DNA of 52,619 nucleotides, taken from JADJWR01 sp964509545 (GTDB lineage: Bacteria > Pseudomonadota > Gammaproteobacteria > Burkholderiales > Burkholderiaceae_F). Under the pieces are notes generated by a model. That model worked only from the letters and a program-made list of their open reading frames with translations, did no database searches and was not told the DNA's origin. The position numbers were made by a program, and so were the translations under genes. The stretch lies in assembly GCA_964509545.1 (NCBI GenBank), contig CAZDXQ010000024.1, forward strand, positions 1 to 52,619, read 5' to 3'. Positions 42,182 through 52,619 of the stretch are shown piece by piece; the first letter of the stretch is position 1; each line of letters begins with the position of its first letter.

Positions 42182-42376
42182 CTACGCCACCTCGTCGATC
42201 CACGCCATCTGGATCGCCTCGAGGATCTTCTCGCCGCAGTGCTTCGGGTCGTCTTCGAACTGCGCCAGATCCAGCACCCACTGCCGCAGGTCGGTAAATC
42301 GGATCGTCCTCGGATCGACGTCGGGGTGCTGTTCGGCCAGCGCGATGGCGATCTCCAGCGAGTCGGTCCATTTCAT
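42182..42376 (-). CDS. iscX: Fe-S assembly protein IscX
   Basis: 64 residues, acidic. MKWTDSLEIAIALAEQHPDVDPRTIRFTDLRQWV and FEDDPKHCGEKILEAIQMAWIDE are the complete IscX family pattern. IscX binds IscS and modulates Fe-S assembly, possibly as an iron-sensing adaptor. Its ATG overlaps the fdx stop (ATGA). Last gene of the isc operon. Confidence 0.93.
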   Translation of the reverse strand: MKWTDSLEIAIALAEQHPDVDPRTIRFTDLRQWVLDLAQFEDDPKHCGEKILEAIQMAWIDEVA

Positions 42377-42717
42377 TTCTTCTGGCCCTCCTTGACCTGG
42401 TTGATCGAGTACTTCGGGATCTCGATCGTGAGCGGCCTGTCCTTGACGATCGCCTGGCACGACAGGCGCGAGGTCGGCGTCAGGCCCCAGGCCTGGTCGA
42501 GCAGGTCATCCTCGTCCTCGTCGCTGGGATCGAGCGAATCGAAGCCCTCGCGCACGATCACGTGGCAGGTCGTGCAGGCACAGGACAGCTCGCAGGCGTG
42601 CTCGATCTCGATGTCGTGATCGAGCAGGTTGCGGCAGATGCTCTTGCCGGCTTCGGCGTCGATCTCGGCGCCGGACGGGCAGATCTCCTCGTGCGGCAGG
42701 ACGGTGATGCGCGTCAT
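42373..42717 (-). CDS. fdx: ISC-system 2Fe-2S ferredoxin
   Basis: 114 residues, adrenodoxin-type ferredoxin. Cys ligands in ACELSCACTTCHV and the later LSCQA, with the acidic DPSDEDEDDLLDQAWGL helix that contacts IscS. Donates electrons for cluster assembly. ATG 42717 gives MTRITVLPHEEICP, the family start; the longer upstream frame is not coding. Between hscA and iscX. Confidence 0.95.
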   Translation of the reverse strand: MTRITVLPHEEICPSGAEIDAEAGKSICRNLLDHDIEIEHACELSCACTTCHVIVREGFDSLDPSDEDEDDLLDQAWGLTPTSRLSCQAIVKDRPLTIEIPKYSINQVKEGQKK

Positions 42718-42736
42718 CGCGACCCGGCGGCGTCGC

Positions 42737-44607
<1,871 letters not shown>

Positions 44608-44608
<1 letters not shown>

Positions 44609-45150
44609 CAGTGCCCGCGCGGCGCAGCCGTGTCCGCGGCGAGGAACGCGGCCAGTTCTTCGCGGAAGCGGTCGATGAAATGCAGTTCGCGCACCGCCGC
44701 CGCCGCCGCCGCGTAGTCCTGGCGTTCGTCGAGCGCTTCGGCGACCCGCTCCAGCGCCTGCCGGCGGCGCGCCTCGACCTGCTGCGCCAGGGCCCGCGCC
44801 GCATCCACATCGCCGTCGCGCGCTTCGTCGAGTTCCTCGCGCCACTGTATCTGCTGCACCAGGAACTCGGCCGGCATCGCCGTGTTCGACTCGGCCCCGA
44901 TCGGCTGGCCGTGGCGTTCGCACAGATAGGCGGCGCGGCTCACCGGCGAGCGCAGCGTGCGGAACGCCTCGTTCGCCTGCGCCGCCCACTGCATGGCGAC
45001 GCGCCGCTCAGCCGCCCCGGCCGAGGCGAAACGGTCCGGATGCACCTGCGCCTGCACGCGCCGATACGCCTGCTCGAGCGCCGTCTCGTCGAGGGCAAAT
45101 CGCGCCGGCAGGTCGAACAGGGCGAAATGGTCGTGGCGCGGGTCGTTCAA
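44608..45150 (-). CDS. hscB: Fe-S assembly co-chaperone HscB (J-domain)
   Basis: 180 residues. J domain HFALFDLPARFALDETALEQAYRRVQAQVHPDRFASA with the HPD motif, then the helical HscB oligomerisation domain binding IscU. A GTG at 45180 is an alternative start, but TTG 45150 gives the family N-terminus (LNDPRHDHFALFDLP) and has GGGAAGAG upstream, so 45150 is preferred. Coupled to hscA by one base. Confidence 0.9.
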
Positions 45151-45217
45151 GGGGCTCTTCCCGAGCGCGTGGCCAGCCACGGCGGCCAGTGCCGCCCCGG
45201 CCGCCGCGCGGATGACT

Positions 45218-45541
45218 TCAAACGCGGAACGACTCGCCGCAGCCGCAGCGGTCTTTCTCGCGCGGATTGTTGAACTGGAAGCCTTCGTTCAGGCCTTCGC
45301 GCACGAAGTCGAGTTCGGTGCCGTCGAGATAGGCGAGGCTCTTCGGGTCGACCAGGATACGCACGCCGTGGCTTTCGAATTCCTGGTCTTCCGGATTGGC
45401 GGCATCCGCATACTCGAGCTTGTAGGCCATGCCCGAGCAGCCCGTGGTGCGCACGCCGAGGCGAACGCCGATGCCCTTGCCCCGACGCGCGAGAAACCCG
45501 GCCACATGCTTGGCGGCGCGTTCGGTCATCGTGACGGCCAT
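45218..45541 (-). CDS. iscA: A-type Fe-S carrier IscA
   Basis: 107 residues. Cys ligands in GVRTTGCSGMAYKLEY and the final RCGCGESF, with FVREGLNEGFQFNNPREKDRCGCG. Carries clusters to apo-proteins. ATG 45541 gives MAVTMTERAAKHV. Between iscU and hscB in the isc order. Confidence 0.96.
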   Translation of the reverse strand: MAVTMTERAAKHVAGFLARRGKGIGVRLGVRTTGCSGMAYKLEYADAANPEDQEFESHGVRILVDPKSLAYLDGTELDFVREGLNEGFQFNNPREKDRCGCGESFRV

Positions 45542-45562
45542 GACTTCAGTCTCCCTGTTTTC

Positions 45563-45967
45563 TCACGCCGCCTTCGGCTGCGCCGCGGCGGCATGCTTGT
45601 TGCGATAGTCCTCGACCGCGGCCTTGATCGCATCCTCGGCGAGGATCGAGCAGTGGATCTTCACCGGCGGCAGGGCCAGTTCCTCCGCGATCTGCGTGTT
45701 CTTGATCTTCGCCGCCTCGTCGAGCGTCTTGCCCTTGACCCATTCGGTGACCAGCGAACTCGACGCGATGGCCGAACCGCAGCCGTAGGTCTTGAAGCGG
45801 GCGTCCTCGATGACGCCATTGGCGCCGACCTTGATCTGCAGCTTCATCACGTCGCCGCAGGCCGGCGCCCCGACCATGCCGGTGCCCACCGCCTCGTCGT
45901 TCTTGTCGAACGAGCCGACGTTGCGCGGGTTCTCGTAGTGATCGATGACCTTGTTGCTGTACGCCAT
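45563..45967 (-). CDS. iscU: Fe-S cluster scaffold IscU
   Basis: 134 residues. MAYSNKVIDHYENPRNVGSFDK, scaffold Cys in GAPACGDVMKL, YGCGSAIASSSLVTEW and KIHCSILAEDA, plus the HscA-binding LPPVK. Directly after iscS in the operon. Intact in all visible catalytic residues. The Ala-rich tail (KHAAAAQPKAA) is slightly longer than usual. Confidence 0.97.
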   Translation of the reverse strand: MAYSNKVIDHYENPRNVGSFDKNDEAVGTGMVGAPACGDVMKLQIKVGANGVIEDARFKTYGCGSAIASSSLVTEWVKGKTLDEAAKIKNTQIAEELALPPVKIHCSILAEDAIKAAVEDYRNKHAAAAQPKAA

Positions 45968-45989
45968 ATTGCTCTCCGGATCTTCGCGG

Positions 45990-47198
45990 TCAGTGCGCAG
46001 CCCACTGCACCGAATTCAGGTCGATGCCTTCCTTGTACATCTCCCACAGCGGCGACAGGTCGCGCAGCTTGGCCACCTTGCGCTTGATCAGGTCGACGGT
46101 GAAGTCGATCTCCTCGACCGTGGTGAAGCGGCCGACCGAGAATCGGATCGAACTGTGCGCCAGTTCGTCGCTGCGGCCAAGCGCTCGCAGCACGTACGAC
46201 GGCTCCAGGCTGGCCGAGGTGCAGGCCGAGCCCGACGACACCGCGACGTCCTTGATCGCCATGATCAGGCTTTCGCCTTCGACGTAGTTGAAGCTCATGT
46301 TCAGGTTGTGCGGCACGCGCCGTTCGAGGTCGCCGTTGACATAGACCTCCTCGATCTCCAACAGCCCCTTCAGCAGCCGGTCGCGCAGCATGCGGATGCG
46401 CTCGTTTTCGGTCGCCATCTCCTCGCGTGCCAGGCGGAACGCCTCGCCCATGCCGACGATCTGGTGCGTCGGCAGCGTGCCCGACCGGAGCCCGCGCTCG
46501 TGCCCGCCGCCATGCATCTGTGCCTCCAGTCGCACGCGCGGTTTGCGCCGGACAAACAGCGCGCCGACGCCCTTCGGGCCGTAGGTCTTGTGCGCGGAAA
46601 AGGACATCAGGTCGACCTTCAGCTGCCCCAGATCGATCACCACCTTGCCCGTGGCCTGCGCCGCATCACAGTGGAAGATGATGCCGCGGCCGCGGCAGAT
46701 CTCGCCGATCGCAGCAATGTCCTGGATCACGCCGATCTCGTTGTTGACGAACATCACGGAGACGACGATCGTGTCCCGGCGCAACGCGGACTTGAACGCC
46801 TCGAGGTCGAGCAGCCCGTTTTCCATGACGTCGAGATAGGTGACCTCGAAGCCTTCGCGCTCCAGCTCGCGCATCGTGTCCAGGGTCGCCTTGTGCTCGG
46901 TCTTGACGGTGATCAGGTGCCTGCCCTTGTCCTTGTAGAAGTGGGCCGCGCCCTTCAGCGCCAGGTTGGTCGACTCCGTGGCACCCGAGGTCCAGATGAT
47001 CTCGCGCGGGTCGGCGTTCACCAGCCGTGCCACCTGCTCGCGCGCGTCCTCGACGGCCTTCTCCGCCGCCCAGCCGTAGGCATGGCTGCGCGAGGCCGGA
47101 TTGCCGAAGTGCTCGCGCAGGTAAGGGACCATCTTGTCGACCACGCGCGGGTCGACAGGTGTGGTGGCCGAGTAATCGAGATAAATGGGCAAATGCAT
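45990..47198 (-). CDS. iscS: Cysteine desulfurase IscS
   Basis: 402 residues from ATG 47198 (a GTG two codons upstream at 47204 is also possible). PLP enzyme that takes sulfur from cysteine. PLP Lys in SFSAHKTYGPKGVGALFVRRKP, active-site Cys loop SSGSACTSASLEPSYVLRALG, N-terminal YLDYSATTPVDPRVVDKM. Starts 14 bases after the iscR stop. GAGGT lies about ten bases before the ATG. Confidence 0.97.
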   Translation of the reverse strand: MHLPIYLDYSATTPVDPRVVDKMVPYLREHFGNPASRSHAYGWAAEKAVEDAREQVARLVNADPREIIWTSGATESTNLALKGAAHFYKDKGRHLITVKTEHKATLDTMRELEREGFEVTYLDVMENGLLDLEAFKSALRRDTIVVSVMFVNNEIGVIQDIAAIGEICRGRGIIFHCDAAQATGKVVIDLGQLKVDLMSFSAHKTYGPKGVGALFVRRKPRVRLEAQMHGGGHERGLRSGTLPTHQIVGMGEAFRLAREEMATENERIRMLRDRLLKGLLEIEEVYVNGDLERRVPHNLNMSFNYVEGESLIMAIKDVAVSSGSACTSASLEPSYVLRALGRSDELAHSSIRFSVGRFTTVEEIDFTVDLIKRKVAKLRDLSPLWEMYKEGIDLNSVQWAAH

Positions 47199-47212
47199 GG
47201 ACACTGGACCTC

Positions 47213-47722
47213 TTACGTAAGCGCTGGGATCTCTTTGCCCGCCTTGCCGACAGCGCGGTCGCGCAGGCCGCGATTATCCTGCAGCGTCGCGACGCTGACG
47301 CCCTTGCGGGCGAGCCGCTCGCGCTGCTCTTCGACCAGCTGCTGCAGCGTGACCGAGTCCAGATAGTCGACCATGACCCGGTTCAGGTTCGCCCACAGGT
47401 CGTGCGTCATGCAACGCTGGTCGTTGTCGCAGTTCTCCTTGCCGCCACACTGGGTGGCGTCGAGCGGTTCATCGACCGCATAGATCACGTCGGCGACCGA
47501 GATCTCGCTCATCGGCCGGCCCATCGTGTATCCGCCGCCGGGGCCGCGCGTGCTGGCGACGAGTTCGTGCCGACGCAGCTTGCCGAACAACTGCTCGAGG
47601 TAAGAGAGCGAGATGTCCTGTCGCTGGCTGATCGACGCCAGCGTCACTGGCCCATGGTGCTGGCGCAGCCCCAGGTCGATCATCGCAGTCACTGCAAACC
47701 GCCCTTTGGTCGTTAACCGCAT
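47213..47722 (-). CDS. iscR: Fe-S regulator IscR
   Basis: 169 residues, Rrf2 family. N-terminal winged helix MRLTTKGRFAVTAMIDLGLRQ and SISQRQDISLSYLEQLFGKLRRHELVASTRGPGGGYTM. Cluster ligands Cys in CGGKENCDNDQRCMTH, with the downstream His. Holo-IscR represses its own isc operon; apo-IscR switches other genes. A candidate operator overlaps the promoter upstream. Confidence 0.97.
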   Translation of the reverse strand: MRLTTKGRFAVTAMIDLGLRQHHGPVTLASISQRQDISLSYLEQLFGKLRRHELVASTRGPGGGYTMGRPMSEISVADVIYAVDEPLDATQCGGKENCDNDQRCMTHDLWANLNRVMVDYLDSVTLQQLVEEQRERLARKGVSVATLQDNRGLRDRAVGKAGKEIPALT

Positions 47723-47813
47723 GGTTCACCCCTTTCGCAAAACGCAGCCATTTGCCGCCGCTGTGGCTGGGACCGCCCAACCGTCCGACAAATTCCCGAT
47801 CAACGCGGTGGGG

Positions 47814-47847
47814 ATTGTACCTGATCCCGACTTTTTTGATCAACCAT
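47814..47847 (-). promoter_or_regulatory. isc operon promoter with overlapping IscR-type operator
   Basis: On the minus strand -35 TTGATC (47843-47838), 18-base spacer and -10 TACAAT (47819-47814), about 90 bases before iscR. On the plus strand 47823-47847 reads GATCCC GACT TTTTT GATC AACCAT, which agrees with the E. coli type 1 IscR pattern (ATASYYGACTRWWWYAGTCRRSTAT) at most positions and covers the -35. This would give the classic feedback loop. Confidence 0.6.
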
Positions 47848-47967
47848 TTCGGGCAGGCCTGAAGCCCCGCGGAGTCGGGTTGCGCGATACGGCGAACGGC
47901 GGCTCAGGCGGAGGAGAAAGACCCGCGCAGACCTCCTGGCGTACCCGCCACGGGCCCGGCGAATCCG

Positions 47968-47991
47968 GCGGGCCGGACAGCGCCGGCCCGC
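47968..47991 (-). terminator. Stem-loop after the low-Mr phosphatase gene
   Basis: GCGGGCCGG and CCGGCCCGC pair perfectly around a six-base loop, 25 bases past the phosphatase stop. No T run, so a weak terminator at best. It separates the phosphatase gene from the isc promoter. Confidence 0.4.
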
Positions 47992-48016
47992 GGCAGCGGA
48001 ACAGGACCGGCGACCG

Positions 48017-48505
48017 TCAGGCCGCGGCGTACATCGTCGCCCGACGGCGGACGACCTCGATCAGCCCCTGGCAGGCATCCTCGACATAGTCGAGCACCGT
48101 GTTGAAGCCCTCCGGACCGCCGTAGTAGGGATCCGGCACGGTCGCCGCATCGTGCTCGCCGGCGAAGCGCATCAGCAGATGCAGCTTGTGCTTGTACGCG
48201 CGCGGGCACTGCTGCTGCAGAAGCGACAGGTTCTCCCAGTCCATCGCCAGGATCAGGTCGAAATCACGGAAATCGTCCTGGGTGATCTGGCGTGCCTTCA
48301 GGTTGCCGAGGTCATAGCCCCGCTTCAGCGCCGCCTGCTGAGCGCGCAGGTCGGGCGCCTCGCCGACGTGGTAGGCATGCGTGCCGGCGGAAGCGATCTG
48401 CACGCTGTCCTCCAGCCCCGCCTCCTTCACCATCTTGCGGAACACCCCTTCAGCCGTGGGCGAGCGGCAAATGTTGCCCATGCAAACAAACAGGACTTTG
48501 GTCAT
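48017..48505 (-). CDS. Low-molecular-weight protein tyrosine phosphatase
   Basis: 162 residues. N-terminal P-loop VLFVCMGNICRSPTAEGVF (C-x5-R), SAGTHAYHVGEAPD, and the catalytic DPYYGGPEGFNTVLDYVEDAC (general acid Asp). The usual size. Its position just upstream of iscR on the same strand is common in betaproteobacteria; the substrate is unknown. ATG 48505 is the family start MTKVLFVCMGN. Confidence 0.93.
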   Translation of the reverse strand: MTKVLFVCMGNICRSPTAEGVFRKMVKEAGLEDSVQIASAGTHAYHVGEAPDLRAQQAALKRGYDLGNLKARQITQDDFRDFDLILAMDWENLSLLQQQCPRAYKHKLHLLMRFAGEHDAATVPDPYYGGPEGFNTVLDYVEDACQGLIEVVRRRATMYAAA

Positions 48506-48768
48506 GTCTCAAGCGCCTTTCTGGTTCGGGCCGGCGTATTCGAGCCCGTTAGCGACGGCGAGGACCGGTCCATCCGGTTGCCGCCTGGTCTCCTGGTCAA
48601 AAAAACTACGCAACTGCCTGCACAAAACAACACCTGTACTGCAACCGACAAGCCGCGATGCGAAGCGCAGTGAAGACCGTCCGCGTCGCGAAGAGTTCAA
48701 CCGGCATGCCCGGTCGCCCGCCGCTTCGATCCGCATAACGGCCATGCGCGAGGATGCGTTGAACCCCA

Positions 48769-50820
<2,052 letters not shown>

Positions 50821-51162
50821 AGTGCTTATTGCGGCGCAATAGGCGCCAATAAGCGGCGCAGTTTAGACGGCACGACCAAAAAAACCTAGCCCCCGACTTG
50901 GGCACAGACCTCGACTCAATCCCTATTTTTCAATTAGTTAGGTCTTGACTTCTGAGATGGAAAACGCTTGGATGGTCCGAGCGGCGCGGCTTCATGGGAG
51001 CCCCGGCCGTCCCGCGATGCATCACCGCGAGCCCTTGGACGCTGCGAACGAGGGCGCAGCCCACCCGCGTGTAGACTGCCCGTCCGAGCGCCGGCCTTCC
51101 AGGCGCCGCCAGGTTCTTCGTGTTCAACCTGAGAATCGATGCGTAAAGCATTGATTTATGAA
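50821..51162. promoter_or_regulatory. uvrB/aminotransferase divergent gap
   Basis: 342 bases with no gene. Next to the uvrB start there is ATTGC-GGC-GCAAT (50829-50841), a perfect 5-pair palindrome, within a wider CTTATTG (50825-50831) and CAATAAG (50847-50853) repeat. A plus-strand TTGACT (50945-50950), 17 bases, TTGGAT (50968-50973) might be the aminotransferase promoter but its -10 is poor. No LexA-type box is visible. Confidence 0.4.
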
Positions 51163-52371
51163 ATGCAAACATCGATCTTCCAAAGTGTCGAACTCGCGCC
51201 TCGCGATCCGATCCTCGGCCTGACCGAGGCCTTCGCCGCTGATGCGCGGCCGAACAAGGTCAACCTGGGCGCCGGGGTCTACATCGACGACAACGGCCGC
51301 ATTCCCCTGCTGCGCGCGGTGCGGGAAGCCGAGCGTGCGCGAGTTGAGGCTGGCCTGCCTCGGGGCTATCTCCCCATCGAAGGTTTGGCCGCCTACGATG
51401 CGGCAGTGCAAAAACTCCTCTTCGGCGCTGACTCGCCGTTGATCAGCGCCGGCCGCCTGGTGACGGCCCAGGCCCTCGGCGGCACCGGCGCACTGAAGAT
51501 CGGCGCCGACCTGCTGAAGCGACTGAACCCCCAGGCGCAGGTCCTGATCAGCGACCCGAGTTGGGAAAACCACCGCGCCCTCTTCGAGGGAGCCGGCTTC
51601 AAGGTCGCGACCTATCCGTACTACGACGCCAGGACCAACGGCGTGGACTTCGGCGCAATGTGCGCGGCGCTACGTGCCGCCCCGGCCGGGACGATCGTCG
51701 CGCTGCATGCGTGCTGCCATAACCCGACCGGAGTCGACCTCGACGCCACGCAGTGGCGGGAAGTGGCGCGCATCTGCAAGGAACAGGGGCTCGTGCCCAT
51801 CCTCGACATCGCCTACCAGGGCTTCGGCGAGGGCGTCGACGCCGATGCGCTTGCGGCGCGCCTGTTCGCCGACGAGGGGCCGCCGTTCTTCATCGCCAGT
51901 TCGTTCTCTAAGTCGTTCTCGCTCTACGGCGAGCGGGTGGGCGCGCTCACCATCGTCACCGGCAGTGGCGACGAATCGGCGCGCGTGCTCAGCCAACTTA
52001 AGCGCGTCATCCGCACCAACTATTCCAACCCGCCGACGCATGGCGGAAGCATCGTCGCCGCCGTGCTGGGCGACCCCAAGCTGCGCGCGCTGTGGGAGGA
52101 AGAACTGGCCGAGATGCGCAACCGGATCAAGGCCATGCGCAGCGCCCTCGTCAACGGCCTGAAGGCGCGCGGGGTGAAGCGGGACTTCTCGTTCATGCTC
52201 CGGCAGAACGGCATGTTCTCGTACTCCGGCCTGAGCGCCACGCAGGTCGATCGGCTGCGTAATGAGTTCGGCATCTACGCCGTGTCAACCGGCCGCATCT
52301 GCGTCGCCGCGTTGAACTCGAAGAACATCGACTACGTGTGCGACGCCATCGCCGCCGTGCTGCACGACTGA
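51163..52371 (+). CDS. tyrB: Aromatic/aspartate aminotransferase
   Basis: 402 residues from ATG 51163. Class I PLP aminotransferase. N-terminal PRDPILGLTEAFAADARPNKVNLGAGVYIDDNG, GYLPIEGLAAYDAAVQKLLFG, ISDPSWENHRALFEGAGF, LHACCHNPTGVDL, ILDIAYQGFGEG and PLP Lys in SSFSKSFSLYGERVGALTIV. Makes Asp, Tyr or Phe from the oxo acids; whether tyrB or aspC cannot be told. Next to uvrB in many betaproteobacteria. Confidence 0.93.
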   Translation: MQTSIFQSVELAPRDPILGLTEAFAADARPNKVNLGAGVYIDDNGRIPLLRAVREAERARVEAGLPRGYLPIEGLAAYDAAVQKLLFGADSPLISAGRLVTAQALGGTGALKIGADLLKRLNPQAQVLISDPSWENHRALFEGAGFKVATYPYYDARTNGVDFGAMCAALRAAPAGTIVALHACCHNPTGVDLDATQWREVARICKEQGLVPILDIAYQGFGEGVDADALAARLFADEGPPFFIASSFSKSFSLYGERVGALTIVTGSGDESARVLSQLKRVIRTNYSNPPTHGGSIVAAVLGDPKLRALWEEELAEMRNRIKAMRSALVNGLKARGVKRDFSFMLRQNGMFSYSGLSATQVDRLRNEFGIYAVSTGRICVAALNSKNIDYVCDAIAAVLHD

Positions 52372-52376
52372 TCGCG

Positions 52377-52404
52377 TTGAAGCGACGACCCGAACCGATA
52401 TAAT
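52377..52404 (+). promoter_or_regulatory. tRNA-Asn promoter
   Basis: TTGAAG (52377-52382), 16-base spacer and a perfect TATAAT (52399-52404), ending 12 bases before the tRNA. The GC-rich bases just after the -10 (CGCCCGC) resemble a stringent-type discriminator. Confidence 0.8.
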
Positions 52405-52416
52405 CGCCCGCTCTTT

Positions 52417-52492
52417 TCCCCGATAGCTCAGTCGGTAGAGCGACGGACTGTTAATCCGCAGGTCCCTGGTTCGAGTCCAGGTCGGGGAGCCA
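52417..52492 (+). tRNA. tRNA-Asn (anticodon GTT)
   Basis: 76 bases with encoded CCA. Acceptor TCCCCGA/TCGGGGA, D arm GCTCAGTCGGTAGAGC, anticodon arm CGGACTGTTAATCCG with anticodon GTT, T arm CCTGG-TTCGAGT-CCAGG, discriminator G. Confidence 0.97.
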
Positions 52493-52500
52493 GGGAATTC

Positions 52501-52533
52501 AAGGGGTTGGGCCCGGGCGGCGCGACCCCTTTC
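52501..52533 (+). terminator. Stem-loop after tRNA-Asn
   Basis: AAGGGGTTG (52501-52509) pairs with CGACCCCTT (52523-52531), one G-U wobble, followed by a short T stretch (TTT) and then GC. A weak terminator of the tRNA. The last 86 bases of the window show no gene. Confidence 0.5.
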
Positions 52534-52619
52534 CGCTTCCGAAACGGATACGCGGATCTTTAGTCCGAACTTTGATGCCCAGCCCGAGCGAAGGTGTTGA
52601 TTTCGCCGGGGTTGTCGGG

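Noticed and set aside
50945..50973. Firm aminotransferase promoter
   Set aside because: TTGACT is good but TTGGAT is a poor -10; reported only as a weak possibility.

Overview
The window is a GC-rich, gene-dense stretch of a proteobacterial chromosome, most likely a betaproteobacterium (Burkholderiales/Rhodocyclales-like). The grounds are a DUF4148 protein, a Low-Mr phosphatase/iscRSUA-hscBA-fdx-iscX block, divergent uvrB and aromatic aminotransferase genes, an RpfE-type gene before recJ, and class I PHA synthase with 3-hydroxybutyrate dehydrogenase. I cannot name a genus. No insertion sequence, prophage, CRISPR array or rRNA is visible; this looks like core chromosome with one unusual accessory-type operon.

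Layout. 1-4.7 kb (minus): relA, then tRNA-Val, a short threonine-rich leader ORF, an intrinsic-terminator hairpin, thrS and the start of infC. 4.8-6.1 kb (plus): mtfA and a flavodoxin-like gene. 6.3-7.5 kb (minus): ridA and an alpha/beta hydrolase. 7.6-8.8 kb (plus): 3-hydroxybutyrate dehydrogenase and a PPC/DUF296 protein. 8.9-13.6 kb (minus): a DUF4148 protein, phaC and ggt. 14.0-24.5 kb (minus): a six-gene cluster read as ATP-grasp, alpha-E, Anbu proteasome, transglutaminase-DUF2126, ATP-grasp/alpha-E fusion, transglutaminase. Upstream of it on the same strand are comEC and tatD. 28.0-30.2 kb (plus): a DUF2062 protein, a small membrane protein and a lipoprotein. 30.2-32.2 kb (minus): lolC-lolD. 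32.4-42.1 kb (plus): rpfE-like, recJ, GNAT, prfB (programmed +1 frameshift), SDR, lysS, Nudix, sbtA-sbtB-like pair, chorismate-lyase-like protein. 42.2-48.5 kb (minus): the isc operon and a low-Mr phosphatase. 48.8-50.8 kb (minus): uvrB. 51.2-52.5 kb (plus): aromatic/aspartate aminotransferase and tRNA-Asn.

Two things stand out. First, the 10.5-kb cluster combines two circularly permuted ATP-grasp/alpha-E modules (one split, one fused), two transglutaminase-fold peptidases and the proteasome-like peptidase Anbu. This combination has been predicted by comparative genomics to make and break a peptide or amide product that is still poorly understood. Second, the thrS leader looks like a ribosome-mediated attenuator: an 11-codon ORF with three Thr codons, a competing RNA pairing and a terminator just before the thrS ribosome binding site, all directly downstream of a tRNA-Val gene with which it is probably co-transcribed.

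Throughout, functions come from family motifs visible in the translations. Start sites were chosen from Shine-Dalgarno matches and are stated where uncertain. Promoters and hairpins are pattern calls by eye, not computed folds.
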